A stretch of 64,000 bases of DNA, taken from the NCBI GenBank assembly GCA_963728445.1, contig CAVSJO010000006.1, positions 1,302,001 to 1,366,000 on the forward strand, in the 5' to 3' direction. Source of the DNA: CAVSJO01 sp963728445 (GTDB taxonomy: Bacteria > Gemmatimonadota > Gemmatimonadetes > Longimicrobiales > RSA9). Numbering within the stretch: position 1 is the stretch's first letter; each line of letters starts with the position of its first letter. The notes under the pieces are model-generated. The model was given only the letters and a program-made list of their open reading frames with translations, had not been told where the DNA came from and did no database searches. Below are positions 62,515-64,000 of this stretch, in pieces. Position numbers and translations under genes: made by a program.

Positions 62515-63042
62515 ATGAGCGCAGCCACCGCCGTTCCCGTCCCGCTCCTCCTCGTTCTCGCCCTGGCCGCCTGCGGCGGTGCCGCGGATTCGCACGCGAG
62601 CGCTGCGGCGCCGCCCGATTCGACTGCCACCGCGCGATCCGCCGCCCCTGGTCGCGCGGGCCCGACGCCCACGGACTCGGCGTTCCGGACCTACCGGAAC
62701 ACCCGCTTCGACTACCGCGTCGACGTGCCCCACTTCCTGCACGCCGGCAGCGCGCCGGCCAATGGCGACGGCCGCGCGTTCCGCAGCGACGACGGCGCGG
62801 TGGTCCTGCGCGTCGCGGGCAGCCACGCGCCCGCCGTGCTCCAGGGCTGGAGTGCGGCCGACGCAGTCCGCGATTCCATCGCACGCCCGACGTACGTGGA
62901 CACGCTAACCGACGGTGCGGTCGCGTCCGGCTACGCGGCCGATGGCGGCGTCGTCTACCGCAGGATCCTCGGCCCGCACGACGGCGACCGCGTGCTCCTG
63001 ACGGTACGCTACCCGCCGGAGCATGACGGCCGGGTCGGCTGA
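62515..63042 (+). CDS. Hypothetical lipoprotein
   Basis: 175 residues. The signal peptide has LALAACGG (Cys21), followed by a Ser/Ala/Thr-rich linker and a compact beta domain (about 60-175) with FRTYRNTRFDYRVDVPHFLH and GVVYRRILGPHDGDRVLLTV. Similar short exported domains occur as periplasmic proteins of unknown function. It lies 123 bp after the metallo-beta-lactamase-fold gene. Confidence 0.7.
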   Translation: MSAATAVPVPLLLVLALAACGGAADSHASAAAPPDSTATARSAAPGRAGPTPTDSAFRTYRNTRFDYRVDVPHFLHAGSAPANGDGRAFRSDDGAVVLRVAGSHAPAVLQGWSAADAVRDSIARPTYVDTLTDGAVASGYAADGGVVYRRILGPHDGDRVLLTVRYPPEHDGRVG

Positions 63043-63170
63043 CGCCTTCGCTCGCTTGTACTCGCTCCGGAGTACCGGGCGGTCCAGGGTATGGTGGAAA
63101 GAGCAGACTCTCGCTGAGCTGAGGGTCGCGCGTTATCGAGGTGCAGATGCCGGGTCGCCCACCTTCAACG

Positions 63171-63199
63171 TTATCCGCCAGCCGTCGGGATGCTATCTT
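63171..63199 (+). promoter_or_regulatory. Candidate hicBA promoter
   Basis: TTATCC (63171-63176), 17-bp spacer, TATCTT (63194-63199), 28 bp before the HicB start. The -35 match is weak. Confidence 0.4.
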
Positions 63200-63227
63200 G
63201 AAGGCATCAAGATCCTTGAGGAGCGCC

Positions 63228-63449
63228 ATGAAGACCTACGAGTTCACCGTCGTTATCGAGCGAGACGAAGATGGCCGATTCGTGGCTATCGTACCCGCTC
63301 TGCAGGGCTGCTACACCGAAGGGGAGACGGAGCAGGAGGCTCGGGATCTCATCGAGGACGCGATCCGGCTTCACCTCGAGGATCGAATCGAGCGAGGAGA
63401 AGCAATCCACCAGGAGGTGGGCAGCTCGAGGGTTCGGATCGCGGTATGA
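63228..63449 (+). CDS. hicB: HicB-type antitoxin
   Basis: 73 residues with the HicB partial RNase H-like fold: YEFTVVIERDEDGRFVAIVP, ALQGCYTEGETEQEA, RDLIEDAIRLHLED. No C-terminal HTH or RHH domain is present, so it belongs to the short antitoxins. The ATG at 63228 has GAGGAG upstream; the longer frame is not needed. Its stop overlaps the HicA start (ATGA). The antitoxin-first order is one of the two known arrangements. Confidence 0.92.
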   Translation: MKTYEFTVVIERDEDGRFVAIVPALQGCYTEGETEQEARDLIEDAIRLHLEDRIERGEAIHQEVGSSRVRIAV

Positions 63450-63664
63450 ACCCACGCCTGCCTTCCATGAGCGCGCCAGAAGTGGTGCGGCTCCTGGAGC
63501 GGCACGGCTTTGAGCGAGTTCGGCAATCAGGATCCCACATCATCCTCCGCCACGCGGACGGGCGCCGCGTCACCGTCCCCATGCATAAGTCCAAAGACCT
63601 TGGTCGGGGTCTTCTGAGCCGGATCATGAAGGACGCGGACCTCTCGATAAAAGACCTCAAGTAA
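63446..63664 (+). CDS. hicA: HicA-type mRNA interferase toxin
   Basis: 72 residues of the dsRBD-like HicA fold. The catalytic His (His31) is in QSGSHIILRHADGRRVTVPM, and the rest (KDLGRGLLSRIMKDADLSIKD) is typical. It cleaves mRNAs independently of the ribosome and is neutralised by HicB. The ATG overlaps the hicB stop by four bases; an internal ATG (MSAPEVVRLLE) is an alternative start. Confidence 0.94.
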   Translation: MNPRLPSMSAPEVVRLLERHGFERVRQSGSHIILRHADGRRVTVPMHKSKDLGRGLLSRIMKDADLSIKDLK

Positions 63665-63755
63665 GTCGAACGGGCCGGCCCTTCCTTCTTGTCTATGAGA
63701 ATCCGAGTCAGCGAAGTGGTATGAAAACAGGACAATCGCGACGTCGGTCGCCCTG

Positions 63756-63986
63756 ATGGAGGTGGTTGGAGCACGGCTTCGAGCCGGCATGACGGCGCAA
63801 CGCCTGAAGGTGGAATCGGGAACCGACACGGACGTGGCGCTGATAACCGCCGAGAATCTGGCCTGGGTAGCCGAAAACTGGCAGCCCTACTCCAAAAACG
63901 GATCGTTCGATCCAGAGGTCTTCAACCACACCGGAGTGCTCACGCGCAAGACACTGGAAGAGCGGATGAAGCTCTTTATGAGCTGA
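63756..63986 (+). CDS. Small hypothetical protein
   Basis: 76 residues, ATG at 63756, preceded by no strong ribosome site. The sequence is not low-complexity (DVALITAENLAWVAENWQPY, then SFDPEVFNHTGVLTRKTLEE). No family is recognised. Base composition is lower in GC than the rest of the window, as in the HicBA region, which fits acquired DNA. It could be the 3' part of a larger broken gene. Confidence 0.45.
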   Translation: MEVVGARLRAGMTAQRLKVESGTDTDVALITAENLAWVAENWQPYSKNGSFDPEVFNHTGVLTRKTLEERMKLFMS

Positions 63987-64000
63987 GCCTGGAGGGAGCT

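Noticed and set aside
1..64000. tRNA, rRNA or prophage modules
   Set aside because: No cloverleaf-like sequence, rRNA segment, integrase, capsid or tail gene was recognised; the Bor-like lipoprotein alone does not indicate a phage.

Overview
The window is a GC-rich chromosomal segment, probably from a member of the Gemmatimonadota or a close relative. This is an inference from gene content: an ECF-type sigma factor next to a Ser/Thr kinase with TPRs, an N-terminal-membrane/TolB-like/TPR protein, a DUF5916 outer-membrane protein, and many small secreted proteins and lipoproteins. No rRNA or tRNA gene, CRISPR array, transposase or prophage module was seen.

Layout. 1-5 kb: tail of a DJ-1/PfpI protein, a methyltransferase, an HD-domain protein, a di-haem peroxidase/DUF2231 pair facing a membrane-anchored LuxR-type regulator, and a PepSY-type membrane protein. 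5.2-12.5 kb: a TPR protein broken by an in-frame TGA, an NfeD-flotillin operon, and a P-type cation ATPase whose 3' end overlaps flotillin. 12.7-15.5 kb: a histidine-rich secreted/outer-membrane pair and small proteins. 15.6-17.4 kb: tryptophanase translationally coupled to argR. 17.4-26.8 kb: inverted 14-nt repeat arrays, a large lipoprotein, a decayed kinase gene, a secreted protein, an ECF sigma factor/Ser-Thr kinase operon and a truncated lipoprotein. 27-34 kb: argG-argH with an ARG-box promoter, an orphan MetS-like subunit, carB and DoxX. 34-40 kb: a Yip1 protein, a lipoprotein, a DUF5916 protein, and an esterase flanked by two near-identical multi-hairpin repeats. 40-48 kb: gamma-glutamyltransferase, a kinase/M23/aminotransferase triple fusion, a frameshifted FAD monooxygenase and a Bor-like lipoprotein. 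48-60 kb: mixed enzymes (SRPBCC, GNAT, Ntn-hydrolase, PAS histidine kinase, thioesterase, a frameshifted M20 peptidase, esterase). 60-64 kb: an accessory end with a P1-peptidase remnant, MazEF, a ComEC-like metallo-beta-lactamase protein, HicBA and an unknown ORF.

How the genes connect. ArgR at 17 kb very probably represses argGH at 27 kb through a near-perfect 16-bp operator lying on the promoter -10 element. CarB supplies carbamoyl phosphate to the same pathway. The sigma factor and kinase form a signalling operon that has a dead partial paralogue nearby. NfeD and flotillin form a membrane-microdomain pair. The last 4 kb carries two toxin-antitoxin pairs in a patchy, recently rearranged context.

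The most unusual signals are three non-coding repeat families. The first is a 14-nt unit in four clustered arrays, two of them head-to-head. The second is a ~180-bp array of hairpins with 3-nt loops, present twice, in which all differences between copies avoid the stems. The third is a TGAGGC hexanucleotide found both inside carB and at the ggt stop codon. Three otherwise good genes carry a single disabling change each, which may be real decay or assembly error.
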